Source: Phenylobacterium sp.
GTDB taxonomy: Bacteria; Pseudomonadota; Alphaproteobacteria; Caulobacterales; Caulobacteraceae
Assembly: GCF_004299445.1 (NCBI RefSeq)
Contig: NZ_SCTC01000054.1
Location: 1-46,362, forward strand
DNA length: 46,362 nucleotides
Direction: 5' to 3'
The position numbers and the translations under genes are program-made. Below the pieces are notes generated by a model that had not been told where the DNA came from, did not search any database, and saw nothing but the letters and a program-made list of their open reading frames with translations. Below are positions 16,369 through 24,419 of this stretch, in pieces; position 1 is the stretch's first letter, and each line of letters opens with the position of its first letter.

Positions 16369-17234
16369 GCCTCAACCTGGTCCAGGCCTGGAAGGGCGCG
16401 CGGGCGCGACTCGAGGCGGCGGGGCTGACAGGCCCGGTGATCGATGCGCGGCTGCTGGTGGAGGCCGCCGCCGAGGCCACCCGGGTGGACATCGTGACCG
16501 ATCCCTACCGGGAGCTGACACCCCAGCAGGAAGCCACGCTCGAGGACTACCTCTCGCGGCGCGAACGACGCGAGCCGGTAAGCCACATCCTGGGCCGAAA
16601 GGGCTTCTGGAAGATCATGCTGAACGTCACGCCCGACGTTCTGACGCCGCGGCCCGACACCGAGACGGTCGTGGAGTACAGCCTGCGCGAGTTCCCCGAG
16701 CATGCGCCGTGGCGCATCCTGGACCTGGGCGTGGGCTCGGGCGCGATCCTGCTGGCGCTGCTGGCCGAGCGCCCGGCGGCCCGCGGACTGGGGATCGACG
16801 TCTCGGAGGAGGCGCTGGCCGTGGCGCGCGACAACGCCGCCGCATTGGGGCTGGCGGGACGCGCCGCATTCCTGCGCGGTGACTGGACGGCCGGCCTGGC
16901 GCCCGACGAATTCGACCTGGTCGTCTCGAACCCGCCCTACATCGCCGACCATGTGATCCCGACGCTGGAGCCCGAGGTGAAGGACCATGAGCCGCACCTG
17001 GCGCTGAGCGGCGGGGCGGACGGGCTGGACCATTATCGGATCCTGGCGCCCGAGATCCTGCGGGTGCTGAAGCCGGGCGGACGGTTTTCGGTGGAGATCG
17101 GCTTCGACCAGAAGGACGCCGTCGAGGCCCTGTTCCGCGAGGCGGGCGCGGTGTTCGTCACGACGATCAAGGACCTGGCCGACCGGGACCGGGTGGTCGC
17201 CGGTGAGAAAAAGGCCTTGGAAACGACGGCCTGA
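16365..17234 (+). CDS. prmC: Release factor glutamine N5-methyltransferase (PrmC/HemK)
   Basis: This 289-residue SAM-dependent methyltransferase modifies the GGQ glutamine of RF1 and RF2. The N-terminal helical bundle (about 1-75) binds the release factor. The Rossmann domain shows the SAM loop ILDLGVGSGAILLALL (about 124-139, with GVGSG) and the catalytic NPPY at residues 189-192. LTPRPDTETVVEY matches the family. The start ATG overlaps the MOSC stop by 4 nt. Its target gene prfA lies about 2 kb upstream. Confidence 0.96.
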   Translation: MSLNLVQAWKGARARLEAAGLTGPVIDARLLVEAAAEATRVDIVTDPYRELTPQQEATLEDYLSRRERREPVSHILGRKGFWKIMLNVTPDVLTPRPDTETVVEYSLREFPEHAPWRILDLGVGSGAILLALLAERPAARGLGIDVSEEALAVARDNAAALGLAGRAAFLRGDWTAGLAPDEFDLVVSNPPYIADHVIPTLEPEVKDHEPHLALSGGADGLDHYRILAPEILRVLKPGGRFSVEIGFDQKDAVEALFREAGAVFVTTIKDLADRDRVVAGEKKALETTA

Positions 17235-17482
17235 CTCGCTACATCAGATCACGTCTCCACCCAAATTCGTCGGTGCTGAAGGTAGATGCGTCCCCAAGCA
17301 GGACGCCCGCCGAACCCGACAGGCGCGACGCTTTCTTGATCAAGCAGGCCTCTCGCTGACGAGCTTCCGGGCGGAAGACGGGGAACACTTACGCCTTCAC
17401 ATGACATGCCCAGGCCGGGCCACATCCCTGAAGGCCAGTCGCCGATCAGGCGCTAGGGAAGAACCAAACGGTTTCTTAAAAT

Positions 17483-18532
17483 ATGAGAGATTTCAAGGGT
17501 ATGAAGCGCCAACGCGGGCGCAATCGGGGTGGTGGCGGCGGTAGTGGCGGCGGCGGCAAGCCGCAGGCCCACAACGCCAACCGGGCCTTCGATTCGAACG
17601 GCCCCGAAGGCGTGAAGGTGCGGGGCAATCCCCAGCACGTCTTCGAAAAATACCAGCAGCTGGCCCGCGACGCGAACGCGGCGGGCGACCGGGTGCTGGG
17701 CGAGAACTACCTGCAGCACGCCGAGCACTATTTCCGCCTGCTGCGCGCCATCCAGCCCAACCGGCCGGCCAGCGAGATCCTGGGCCGCGACCAGTTTTCC
17801 AGCGGCTACGACATCGATTTCGAGGACGAGAGCGGCCAGCAGGCCGCCATGGCCGCGGACGAAGCGGCCCCCATTGAGGGCGCTGAAGCGCGCGAGGAGG
17901 CCGAGGCCCAGCGCGAACGCGACCGCGAGCAGAACCGCAACCGCGACCGCGATCAGAACCGCGATCGTGGCGAGTGGCAGAGCCGCGACCGGGATCGTGA
18001 CCGCTTCCGCGACGGCGAAGGCCGCGGCCGAGATCGCGACCGCAACCGCAATCGTGACGACCGTCCGCGCACGGAAGGCGACGACCGTCCCCGGGACGAC
18101 CGGCCCCGTGACGACCGAGGCGGCGACGACCGGCCTCGCGACGACCGGCCTCGCGATGATCGTCCCCGCGACGAACGCCCCAGGGATGATCGTCCCCGTG
18201 ACGAGCGCCCGCGCGACGAACGTCCGCGGGACCGTGACGACCGGCCGCGTGGGGATCGCCCCCGCTTCGAGCGTGACCGCCGCGACCGTGGCGACCGGGA
18301 CGATCGTCCCGAGCGCGACCCGCTGGCCGTGGTGCAGCCGACCGAAACCGGTCCGATGCTCCGCGACTCCGACGGCGGCGCCAGCCACGCGCCGGCCTTC
18401 CTCCAGGCGGCCCGACCCGCGCCGGCCCCTGTGGCTGACGACGGCGAAGCCAAGCCCAAGCCCCGCCGTCGCCGCGCCCCGCGCAGCTTCGAAGGCGAAG
18501 GCGCCCCGGCGGCCGCCGAGAGCGAAGACTAG
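17483..18532 (+). CDS. DUF4167 domain protein with Arg/Asp-rich repeats
   Basis: This 349-residue protein begins with a basic Gly-rich segment (MKRQRGRNRGGGGGSGGGG) and the DUF4167 core, about 30-110 (GVKVRGNPQHVFEKYQQLARDANAAGDRVLGENYLQHAEHYFRLL). Residues 130-290 are low-complexity, alternating Arg and Asp: first R-x-R-D, then tandem DDRPRDDR / DERPRDER repeats. The end is basic (KPKPRRRRAPRS). In alphaproteobacteria this family commonly lies beside prmC, as here. The composition resembles RNA-binding or condensate-forming proteins; the function is unknown. The start is uncertain: ATG at 17483 follows TTAAAAT with no ribosome-binding site (possibly leaderless), and another ATG is at 17501. 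The 248 bp before it hold nothing else I recognise. Confidence 0.88.
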   Translation: MRDFKGMKRQRGRNRGGGGGSGGGGKPQAHNANRAFDSNGPEGVKVRGNPQHVFEKYQQLARDANAAGDRVLGENYLQHAEHYFRLLRAIQPNRPASEILGRDQFSSGYDIDFEDESGQQAAMAADEAAPIEGAEAREEAEAQRERDREQNRNRDRDQNRDRGEWQSRDRDRDRFRDGEGRGRDRDRNRNRDDRPRTEGDDRPRDDRPRDDRGGDDRPRDDRPRDDRPRDERPRDDRPRDERPRDERPRDRDDRPRGDRPRFERDRRDRGDRDDRPERDPLAVVQPTETGPMLRDSDGGASHAPAFLQAARPAPAPVADDGEAKPKPRRRRAPRSFEGEGAPAAAESED

Positions 18533-18544
18533 CCGAGCCCCCCG

Positions 18545-18596
18545 TCTCCCCCTGCGGGAGAAGGTGGCGGCCGAAGGCTGACGGATGAGGGGTCGC
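18545..18596. repeat. Short palindromic intergenic repeat
   Basis: TCTCCC-CCTGC-GGGAGA forms a hairpin, followed by AAGGTGGCGGCCGAAGGCTGA and CGGATGAGGGGTCG. This CTCCCCCTGCGGGAGAAGGTGG...GGATGAGGGG pattern resembles a dispersed repeat common in alphaproteobacterial gaps (from memory). It abuts the terminator at 18589. Confidence 0.5.
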
Positions 18597-18612
18597 ACCG
18601 CGGCCCCTTTTT
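18589..18612 (+). terminator. Rho-independent terminator after DUF4167 gene
   Basis: GGGGTCGC, loop ACC, GCGGCCCC, then TTTTT. The stem has one wobble pair. The same stem arms and T run occur at 12141-12175. Confidence 0.85.
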
Positions 18613-18645
18613 CGTGTCCGGCCGAACGTCGGCCAAAGAAGACCG

Positions 18646-19719
18646 CTATTCCGAGCGCTTCAGCAGCGCCGCCAGCTCATCCTTCCACAGGGCGGCGTGC
18701 GTGTGCGTGCCGTGGCCGCGGGACTGCAGGGTGGCGGGGATCAGGACGTAGCGGGTGGTCTTCAGGCGCGTGATGGCGGCCTCGGCCAGGCCCAGCTCGG
18801 GCGGGTTGATGAAGTCGTCGGCCGAGTTCACCCAGGTCATGGGCGCGGTGATCTTCTCGAGGTCCTTCGAGGGGTCGTAGGTGCGCGACGAATCCACCTG
18901 ATAGATGAAGTCGTTGGCGTCCATGCCGGCGATCCGGCGGGGCAGTTCGCGCGCGACATAGTCGTCCACGGCCGCCCGCGTCGGCAGCTGCGCCTGCAGC
19001 GGCAGCGGCGCCGCGCCCGCCAGGATCAGCAGGTTGGCGGCGGTCTTCAGCCCCTGGACGGGCTGGGTCCTGTAGTCGCCGCCCATCCAGGCCGGGTCGG
19101 AGGTGATCGCCTCGATGGCCATCCGCCGCCACAGCCGGTTGCGCCCGGCGATCTCCACCGGCTGGCACGCCAGCGGCATCAGGGCTTTCGCGCCCTGCGG
19201 ATAGGTCTCGGCCCAGATGAAGCTGTGCATGCAGCCCATCGAGGTGCCAATGATCAGGCGCAGCTTGTCGATCTTGAGGCTTGTGACCAGCGCGTGCTGG
19301 GCCTCGACCATGTCGGCGTAGTCGTACCTGGGGAACTTCGCCCGCAGCCCGTCCGACGGCTTGGAGCTGTCGCCATGGCCGATATTGTCGGGCATGACGA
19401 TGAAGTACTTCGCCGGGTCCAGAAGGCCGCCGGGCGTGAACAGCACGTCGGCGAACAGCGGGTTGGTGAAGCTGCGGCCCGAGCCGCCCGTGCCATGCAG
19501 GATCAGCACCGCGTTGGTCACCTTGCCGGCGGCGTCGAGCTTGGGCGCGCCCAGGGTGTGGTAGCGGATCTTGAGCTCGGGCAGCGTCTCGCCGGTGCGG
19601 AACCGGAAGTCCTTGATGACGAAGTCATGCCCCACCGGCTCCGGCGCGGCCTGGGCCGCGCCGGTCGCGATCAGGGTGGCCGCCAGGGCGGCGGCGGCAA
19701 GTTTCAGGACACGCGACAT
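18646..19719 (-). CDS. Secreted alpha/beta hydrolase, homoserine acetyltransferase-like
   Basis: This 357-residue protein has a Sec signal (residues 1-25, ending TGAAQAAPE). It is followed by the MetX/homoserine O-acetyltransferase-type hydrolase fold: ELKIRYHTLGAPK, NAVLILHGTGGSG (oxyanion region), FIVMPDNIGHGDSSKP, the nucleophile elbow IIGTSMGCMHSFIWAE (Ser), the Asp in WVNSADDFINPPE and the His in SRGHGTHTHA. A periplasmic location argues against methionine synthesis and for an esterase or acyltransferase role. The ATG at 19719 has GGAGAG upstream. The gene begins 53 bp after the TonB receptor stop on the same strand, so both may share the Zur-type promoter. Confidence 0.83.
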   Translation of the reverse strand: MSRVLKLAAAALAATLIATGAAQAAPEPVGHDFVIKDFRFRTGETLPELKIRYHTLGAPKLDAAGKVTNAVLILHGTGGSGRSFTNPLFADVLFTPGGLLDPAKYFIVMPDNIGHGDSSKPSDGLRAKFPRYDYADMVEAQHALVTSLKIDKLRLIIGTSMGCMHSFIWAETYPQGAKALMPLACQPVEIAGRNRLWRRMAIEAITSDPAWMGGDYRTQPVQGLKTAANLLILAGAAPLPLQAQLPTRAAVDDYVARELPRRIAGMDANDFIYQVDSSRTYDPSKDLEKITAPMTWVNSADDFINPPELGLAEAAITRLKTTRYVLIPATLQSRGHGTHTHAALWKDELAALLKRSE

Positions 19720-19772
19720 CAGCAGGCTCTCCAGATCGACGCGCGAGCTTACGGCGCGCCGGCCCTTCGAGC

Positions 19773-21770
19773 CTAGAAGGTGTAGCCCACGCCCACGCGG
19801 AAGCTGCGGCCCGGCAGCGGCGCGATGTCCTTGAGGAACGAGGCGTGCTCGCGGGCCTCGGTGTTGGTCAGGTTGTGGCCGTCGAGGAACACCTTCAGGC
19901 CGTCCTTGCCCTTGAGCGGACGCACCACCAGCGAGGCGTTCAGCATCGTGTAGCCGCTGGTGGGCAGCTCGAACGTGGCCACCCGGTCCTGCTTGCCGAC
20001 GTGATGGACCTCCACCGTGCCGGTCCACCAGCCCGCCTCGTACACGCCGCGGCCGGTGACCGACCACGGCGGGATCCGCACGGCCGGGCCGAAGTCGGTC
20101 TTGCCGTGGACGTAGTCGGCCGCCGCCTCGAGGTGGAAGCTGCGTTCGCCGTCGCGCCAGGTCTCGACCGAGGCTTCCGTCTCGAGGCCGTAGAACTTCG
20201 CCCCGCTCTGCACGAAGGTGAAGACCGGGAAGCCGGATTCGGCGTCCACCGCGCCCGTCGGGATCAGGTCGATGAAGTTGTCGTAGTCCGAGTAGAAGAG
20301 GTGGGCGTCCACCGTCCAAGGGCCGCCCCGATAGTGCAGGCTGGCGTCCGCGGCGTACGACACCTCCTTGTCGAGGGTGGCGTCGCCGATCTCGAACTGG
20401 CCCGTGGCCGGGTGGGCCCCCAGCGACGACAGCTCTTCCTCGGTCAGCCCGCGGCTGGTGCGTGAGAGCGCGAGGCCCAGGAAGAGGCCCTCCGCGGGTC
20501 GCACGAAGCCGGCCACCGAGGCCGAGATGTTCGTGAAATCGCGATCGGCGCGGACGTTCTTCACCGAACGGCCGTCCACGCGCAGGCCGCCCTCCAGGCC
20601 CCAGGCGTCCTTGTCGTATCGCTGGAGGGTGAAGACGCCCCATTCGTTGATCTTGGTCTTGGGGATCAGCGCTTCCTCGCCGATGGCGTCGAACGAGCGG
20701 TGCAGACCCTGGACGCCGATCGCGCCCTGCCAGCCGTCCCGCTCGCGCTGGACCAGTTCGATGCGGCCCTCTTCGCCCTTGGACAGGAAGGTGGTGCCGG
20801 CCTCGGCGCCTTCGAACTCGGTGTGCTCGTAGTCGGCGTAGCCGCCGGTGAACCGCACGCTGGCGAACGGGCCGCCATCGAAGTCGAGCGCGCCGCGGGC
20901 GTCCACGCGGGTCTGCTTGAGCTCGATGCGGACCTCTTCCTCGGCCGCGCTTCCGTATTCGCTTTCGGTGCGCCGGACCGCCACGCCGCCCCAGCCGGGT
21001 TCGCCGACGTAGGAGAAGCCACCCCCGAACCCATCCAGCTTCGTATAGGTGTTCGGGACCTTCTCGCCGTCCCGCGACGGCTTGGGCAGGCCCTGATCCG
21101 CCGCCAGCCGGCGCGATATCGCCGCCACAGGGATCTCGTAGTCGTCGGTGCGGCGGCGGACGCCGTCCAGCGTGACGCTGAGGCCCTCGGCGAGGCCGGC
21201 CTTCAGAGCGCCCGAGACCTGACGGCCGTCGTCAACCGAAGAGTAGGTCCCCAGCGCGCGGCCGTGCACGCCGGCCTCAAACTTGGACGGGATGCGCTCG
21301 TCGATGACGTTGACGATGCCGCCGATGGCCGAGCCGCCGTACGCCAGGGCCGAGGGACCGCGCAGCACCTCGATGCGCTCGGCCTCCTGCGGGTCGCTTG
21401 CCACCTGGTGGTCGGGCGACAGCCCCGAGGCGTCGATCTGGCCCACGCCGTTGGTCAGCACCTGCACCCGAGGGCCGGCCAGACCGCGGATCACGGGGCG
21501 GCTCGCGCCCGGACCGAAGAACGACGAGCGCACCCCCGGCAGATGGGCCAGCACGTCGCCCAGGCCGGCCGACGGGGCGAGGTCGAGGGCGTCGCGCTTG
21601 ATGACGTTGACGCTGGTCGTGGTGGAGTCGAGCGAGACCACGTACGGCGCAGCCGTGACCACGACCTCGGAGAGGTCCTTATGCCCCGGCTCGGCCGCTT
21701 GGTCGGCCTGCGCAGCCGAAGCGGAGAGAACAAGGGCGCCGACGGTGGCGAACAGAGTGACGCGGGACAT
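19773..21770 (-). CDS. TonB-dependent receptor, ZnuD-like (probable zinc uptake)
   Basis: This 665-residue outer-membrane receptor has a signal peptide (residues 1-22), a TonB box-like LSEVVVTA, a plug with GDVLAHLPGVRSSFFGPGASRPVIRGLAGPRVQVLTNG and SPDHQVASDP, and a 22-strand barrel ending in the aromatic FRVGVGYTF typical of Omp insertion. The plug motifs match ZnuD-type zinc receptors. The ATG at 21770 starts the signal peptide; the frame runs 20 codons upstream without a signal. It lies divergent from zur with a palindromic Zur box between the starts, which supports induction under zinc limitation. Confidence 0.85.
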   Translation of the reverse strand: MSRVTLFATVGALVLSASAAQADQAAEPGHKDLSEVVVTAAPYVVSLDSTTTSVNVIKRDALDLAPSAGLGDVLAHLPGVRSSFFGPGASRPVIRGLAGPRVQVLTNGVGQIDASGLSPDHQVASDPQEAERIEVLRGPSALAYGGSAIGGIVNVIDERIPSKFEAGVHGRALGTYSSVDDGRQVSGALKAGLAEGLSVTLDGVRRRTDDYEIPVAAISRRLAADQGLPKPSRDGEKVPNTYTKLDGFGGGFSYVGEPGWGGVAVRRTESEYGSAAEEEVRIELKQTRVDARGALDFDGGPFASVRFTGGYADYEHTEFEGAEAGTTFLSKGEEGRIELVQRERDGWQGAIGVQGLHRSFDAIGEEALIPKTKINEWGVFTLQRYDKDAWGLEGGLRVDGRSVKNVRADRDFTNISASVAGFVRPAEGLFLGLALSRTSRGLTEEELSSLGAHPATGQFEIGDATLDKEVSYAADASLHYRGGPWTVDAHLFYSDYDNFIDLIPTGAVDAESGFPVFTFVQSGAKFYGLETEASVETWRDGERSFHLEAAADYVHGKTDFGPAVRIPPWSVTGRGVYEAGWWTGTVEVHHVGKQDRVATFELPTSGYTMLNASLVVRPLKGKDGLKVFLDGHNLTNTEAREHASFLKDIAPLPGRSFRVGVGYTF

Positions 21771-21814
21771 CAGATGGACCTGGACGGGAGATGGGACTTG
21801 AAGAGCGGCGCTAC

Positions 21815-21833
21815 TGTTATGAAATAACATAAC
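21815..21833. promoter_or_regulatory. Zur box between ZnuD-like receptor and zur
   Basis: TGTTAT-GAA-ATAACA is a perfect 6-3-6 palindrome (21815-21829), overlapping a second arm pair GTTATG/CATAAC (21816-21833). It matches the TGTTAT...ATAACA core of Zur-type Fur-family operators. It lies 45 bp from the receptor start and 50 bp from the zur start, so it could control both promoters. Confidence 0.85.
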
Positions 21834-21883
21834 GACCCGTCAAGCACGTTGCGAACAGGCAGGATCGGCGGTAGCGGAAAGAC

Positions 21884-22366
21884 ATGGCGAGCGACTGCCA
21901 CCATCACGAACACCATGTGCACCACGGCCTGAAGGGCGCGGCCCTGGGCCAGGCGCTGGGCGCGGCCGAGGATCGCTGCACGACCAGCCAGGAGCGCCTG
22001 ACGGCCCCTCGGCGCCGGGTTCTCGAGCTGTTGCTGTCGGCCGACGCGCCGCTGAAGGCCTACGACCTGATCGCCGCCTTCGGCCAGCACGGCGAACCGG
22101 CCAAGCCGCCCACCGTCTATCGCGCCCTCGAGTTCCTGGAGCGCCTGGGCTTCGCGCACCGGATCGAGAGCCTGAACGCCTATGTGCCCTGCCGGATCGA
22201 GGGCGGGCACATGGCCGCCTTCCTGATCTGCGACTGCTGCGGCGAGGCCGCCGAGTTCCAGCCCGACCTGTCGGCGGCGCGCGATGCGGCGAGCCGCACC
22301 GGCTACGCGGTCCGCGCGATCACGCTGGAAGCCCGCGGCCTCTGCGCCGCCTGCCAGGCCGGATAG
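21884..22366 (+). CDS. zur: Zinc uptake regulator Zur (Fur family) with His-rich N-terminus
   Basis: This 160-residue Fur-family repressor has a winged helix (TAPRRRVLELLLSADAPLKAYDLIAAF..KPPTVYRALEFLERLGFAHRI, about 40-95) and a dimer/metal domain with EGGHMAAFLICDCCGEAAEF and a second Cys pair in GLCAACQAG, the structural zinc site. The first 15 residues, MASDCHHHEHHVHHG, hold seven His and one Cys, an unusual extension that could bind zinc directly. Zur blocks zinc-uptake genes when zinc is plentiful. It is divergent from the ZnuD-like gene with a Zur box between them, which favours Zur over Fur or PerR. Confidence 0.9.
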   Translation: MASDCHHHEHHVHHGLKGAALGQALGAAEDRCTTSQERLTAPRRRVLELLLSADAPLKAYDLIAAFGQHGEPAKPPTVYRALEFLERLGFAHRIESLNAYVPCRIEGGHMAAFLICDCCGEAAEFQPDLSAARDAASRTGYAVRAITLEARGLCAACQAG

Positions 22367-22371
22367 ACGTC

Positions 22372-22387
22372 CCTCCCCGATGGGAGG
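22372..22387. terminator. Short hairpin in the convergent zur / rcnB-like gap
   Basis: CCTCCC-CGAT-GGGAGG, a 6-bp perfect stem in a 30-bp gap between convergent genes. It may serve both as a terminator, though no T tract follows. Confidence 0.35.
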
Positions 22388-22396
22388 ACCAGGCGC

Positions 22397-23293
22397 TCAG
22401 TACCAGAAGATGTTGCGGACCACCTGGACGATGCGGCCGGTGTACTGGTCGATCAACAGGGCGTCGGGGCCGGAGCGCACCCAGTCGAACCCGGGCGGCG
22501 GCAACGGCAGATCGTACTGCCAGGGATCGAGGATCCAGTAGCTCGGGCCGAACCAGCTCCGCGGATAGAACTCGCCGTAGCTCCAGCTGCGGACATAGAA
22601 GCCCGACGGCGGCCGCCACGCATGGCGATAGCGGTAGCTGCTGAAGTAGACCGAGGGATAGCGCCCGCGCTCCCAACGGCGATAATCGCGCCGATCGTCG
22701 TGGCGGTCCCAGTCGCGGCCGCCGGACCAGCGGCGATCCCCATCACGGCGATCCCCGTCCCAACGATCATGATCGCGGCGATCCTCCCCGCGGCGATCGC
22801 GGTCGCGCCAGCCGTCATCGCGCCGGCCCTCCACACGATGATCCTGATCACCACGGCGCCAATCGCCGCCATCGCCTCGACGACCGTCCACAAGGCCGTC
22901 ACCCCCGGGGCGTCCCTGCCAGCGTGGGCCGTCGCCGCGACGCCCCTCGCCACGTTGTCCATCTCCGCGGGGGCGATCCCCGCCCCCATCCCAGCGGCGG
23001 CCGTCACCCCGGCCCTGCCCGCCGTCGCCCCGGAACCGCGGCTGCGCCGCTTCGGGAGCCTGAGGCGCCTGGGGAGCTTCGCGCGCGCGTGGCGGCTCGC
23101 CCCCGTCGCGCCGGCCGCCGGTTTCGCTGACTTCGCGCTGGGCGCGCACGCCGCCGCCTTCGGGACGGCCGCGGCCGTCCGCGCGGCCTTCACTGCGCTC
23201 GGCCCGGTCGTCGCCGCCGCGGCCTTGCGCCAGCGCCGCGGGCGCCTGGGCCGCCAGTACGACGGCGATCGCCGTCATCACCATTCTCTTCAT
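22397..23293 (-). CDS. RcnB family periplasmic protein (Ni/Co homeostasis type), Arg/Asp-rich
   Basis: This 298-residue protein has a signal peptide (residues 1-22, ending PAALAQG), a long low-complexity region (about 23-205) of R, D and G (DRRDHDRWDGDRRDGDRR and similar), then a C-terminal RcnB domain (HAWRPPSGFYVRSWSYGEFYPRSWFG...LPLPPPGFDWVRSGPDALLIDQYTGRIVQVV). RcnB in E. coli is a periplasmic protein that modulates nickel and cobalt efflux. The disordered region is far longer than in E. coli RcnB. The start is likely the ATG at 23293 though the ribosome-binding site is weak. It is next to zur, giving a metal-related neighbourhood. A long open frame on the opposite strand is a shadow of the repeats. 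Confidence 0.82.
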   Translation of the reverse strand: MKRMVMTAIAVVLAAQAPAALAQGRGGDDRAERSEGRADGRGRPEGGGVRAQREVSETGGRRDGGEPPRAREAPQAPQAPEAAQPRFRGDGGQGRGDGRRWDGGGDRPRGDGQRGEGRRGDGPRWQGRPGGDGLVDGRRGDGGDWRRGDQDHRVEGRRDDGWRDRDRRGEDRRDHDRWDGDRRDGDRRWSGGRDWDRHDDRRDYRRWERGRYPSVYFSSYRYRHAWRPPSGFYVRSWSYGEFYPRSWFGPSYWILDPWQYDLPLPPPGFDWVRSGPDALLIDQYTGRIVQVVRNIFWY

Positions 23294-23455
23294 CGCACCA
23301 GTCCGAATTGGGCCACTCACGCAGCCCTGCAGTCCCATCTGCAAGTAAGGTACGCACCGACTGGGTGAACGGGGGTTGAATGGACCCGCTTGAACAGACC
23401 GGCTTGAACAGGGGGGGCGGTTCAGGCGAGTTCAGGCGATCGAAGGAAAGAGACC

Positions 23456-23998
23456 GTGCCCGCGACCCCGAACGACATCCTGACCTTCTGGACCAATGCC
23501 GGCCCCCAGAAGTGGTATGCGGTAAAGCCCGCCTTCGACGAGACGATCCGGCTGAAGTTCGAGCCGACACACCACATCGCCGCGCGCGGGGGATATGATG
23601 ACTGGGCGGTGACGCCGCAGGGCGCGCTGGCGCTGCTGATCCTGCTGGACCAGTTTCCGCGCAACCTCTACCGCAACTCAGCGCACGCCTTCGCCACCGA
23701 TCCCAAGGCGCGCGCCATCGCCCGCATGGCCGCCGAGAAGGGCTGGCATGCCCAGGTCGAACCGCCCATGCGGCAGTTCATGCTGTTGCCGTTCGAGCAT
23801 TCGGAAGAGATTGCCGACCAGGACTATGGCCTGGCGCTGGCTGAAGCGCTGGGCGACCCCGAGATGATCAAGTGGCACCGAATCCACCGCGACGTCATCG
23901 CCCGCTTCGGCCGCTTTCCCCACCGCAACCCGGCGCTGGGGCGCACGACCACCGCCGAGGAGCAGGCGTTCCTCGACGACGGTGGTTTCGCAGGCTAG
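23456..23998 (+). CDS. DUF924 family protein
   Basis: This 180-residue protein starts at GTG after an AAGGAAAG ribosome-binding site. It matches the DUF924 (COG3803) family: ILTFWTNAGPQKWYAVKPAFDETIRLKF at the N-terminus, LALLILLDQFPRNLYRNSAHAFATDPKAR, FMLLPFEHSEEIADQD, and RFGRFPHRNPALGR at the end. The family is all-helical with TPR-like folding and no firm function. It is cytosolic, without signal or membrane segments. Length is normal. Confidence 0.9.
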   Translation: MPATPNDILTFWTNAGPQKWYAVKPAFDETIRLKFEPTHHIAARGGYDDWAVTPQGALALLILLDQFPRNLYRNSAHAFATDPKARAIARMAAEKGWHAQVEPPMRQFMLLPFEHSEEIADQDYGLALAEALGDPEMIKWHRIHRDVIARFGRFPHRNPALGRTTTAEEQAFLDDGGFAG

Positions 23999-24010
23999 CG
24001 GCGTTCGGCC

Positions 24011-24244
24011 CTACTCGGCCTTGGGCTGCTTCTCGGCGGCCTTTTCAACGCCGCCCGACTGGGTCACGCAGACCTTCCGCGGCATGCGCGAGCCGCTGGG
24101 CGTGGCCGTGTAGCACGTCTTCTTGGGTGCAGCCTTGGCCTCGGTCGACTTGGCCTCCGGCGCAAGCGCGGGCGCAGGAACGGCTGCCTGGACGGACTCG
24201 GGCGCAGCGAGCAGAGCCATCGCCGCGAACGCGGAAACAAACAT
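24011..24244 (-). CDS. Small secreted protein with paired Cys motif
   Basis: This 77-residue protein has a signal peptide (residues 1-20, ending SVQAA), an Ala/Pro/Lys/Glu linker and a conserved-looking C-terminal motif [25 protein letters not shown], whose two Cys (44 and 59) could form a disulfide in the periplasm. AAGGTGGG precedes the ATG. It resembles a family of short uncharacterised proteins with a CY...PSGSR.PRK.C motif seen in this order. Function unknown. Confidence 0.75.
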   Translation of the reverse strand: MFVSAFAAMALLAAPESVQAAVPAPALAPEAKSTEAKAAPKKTCYTATPSGSRMPRKVCVTQSGGVEKAAEKQPKAE

Positions 24245-24369
24245 AGGACCCACCTTACATAAAAACTGTAGGCGGCCCTTAACGAACCGTTCACCGTGCG
24301 CCAACCCGGGATTCGACGAACGGTCATGTGGATCGAATACGTCGTCTGTGGACGAGGCAGGCCCTGCGA

Positions 24370-24394
24370 CCGAATCAGCGGTTCCCGAATCAGC
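24370..24394. promoter_or_regulatory. Tandem GANTC-containing direct repeat upstream of thyA
   Basis: CCGAATCAGC occurs twice (24370-24379 and 24385-24394), 15 bp apart, 26-50 bp before the thyA start. Each copy contains GAATC, a GANTC site methylated by the cell-cycle enzyme CcrM in Caulobacterales; a third site, GATTC, lies at 24310. A weak CtrA-like TTAA-N7-TTCA is at 24279-24293. A methylation-sensitive, GcrA/CcrM-linked promoter is inferred. Confidence 0.45.
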
Positions 24395-24419
24395 CTGCCC
24401 GCGCGACGCTCGCCATCGA

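Noticed and set aside
17235..17482. 248-bp gap between prmC and DUF4167 as a possible small gene or RNA
   Set aside because: Open frames crossing it have no start signals or domains, and I see no convincing RNA structure. It is probably a long leader/promoter region.
22622..23368. 248-codon plus-strand open frame inside the RcnB-like gene
   Set aside because: An Ala/Ile/Val-rich mirror of the Arg/Asp repeats; no ribosome-binding site and RcnB motifs are on the other strand.
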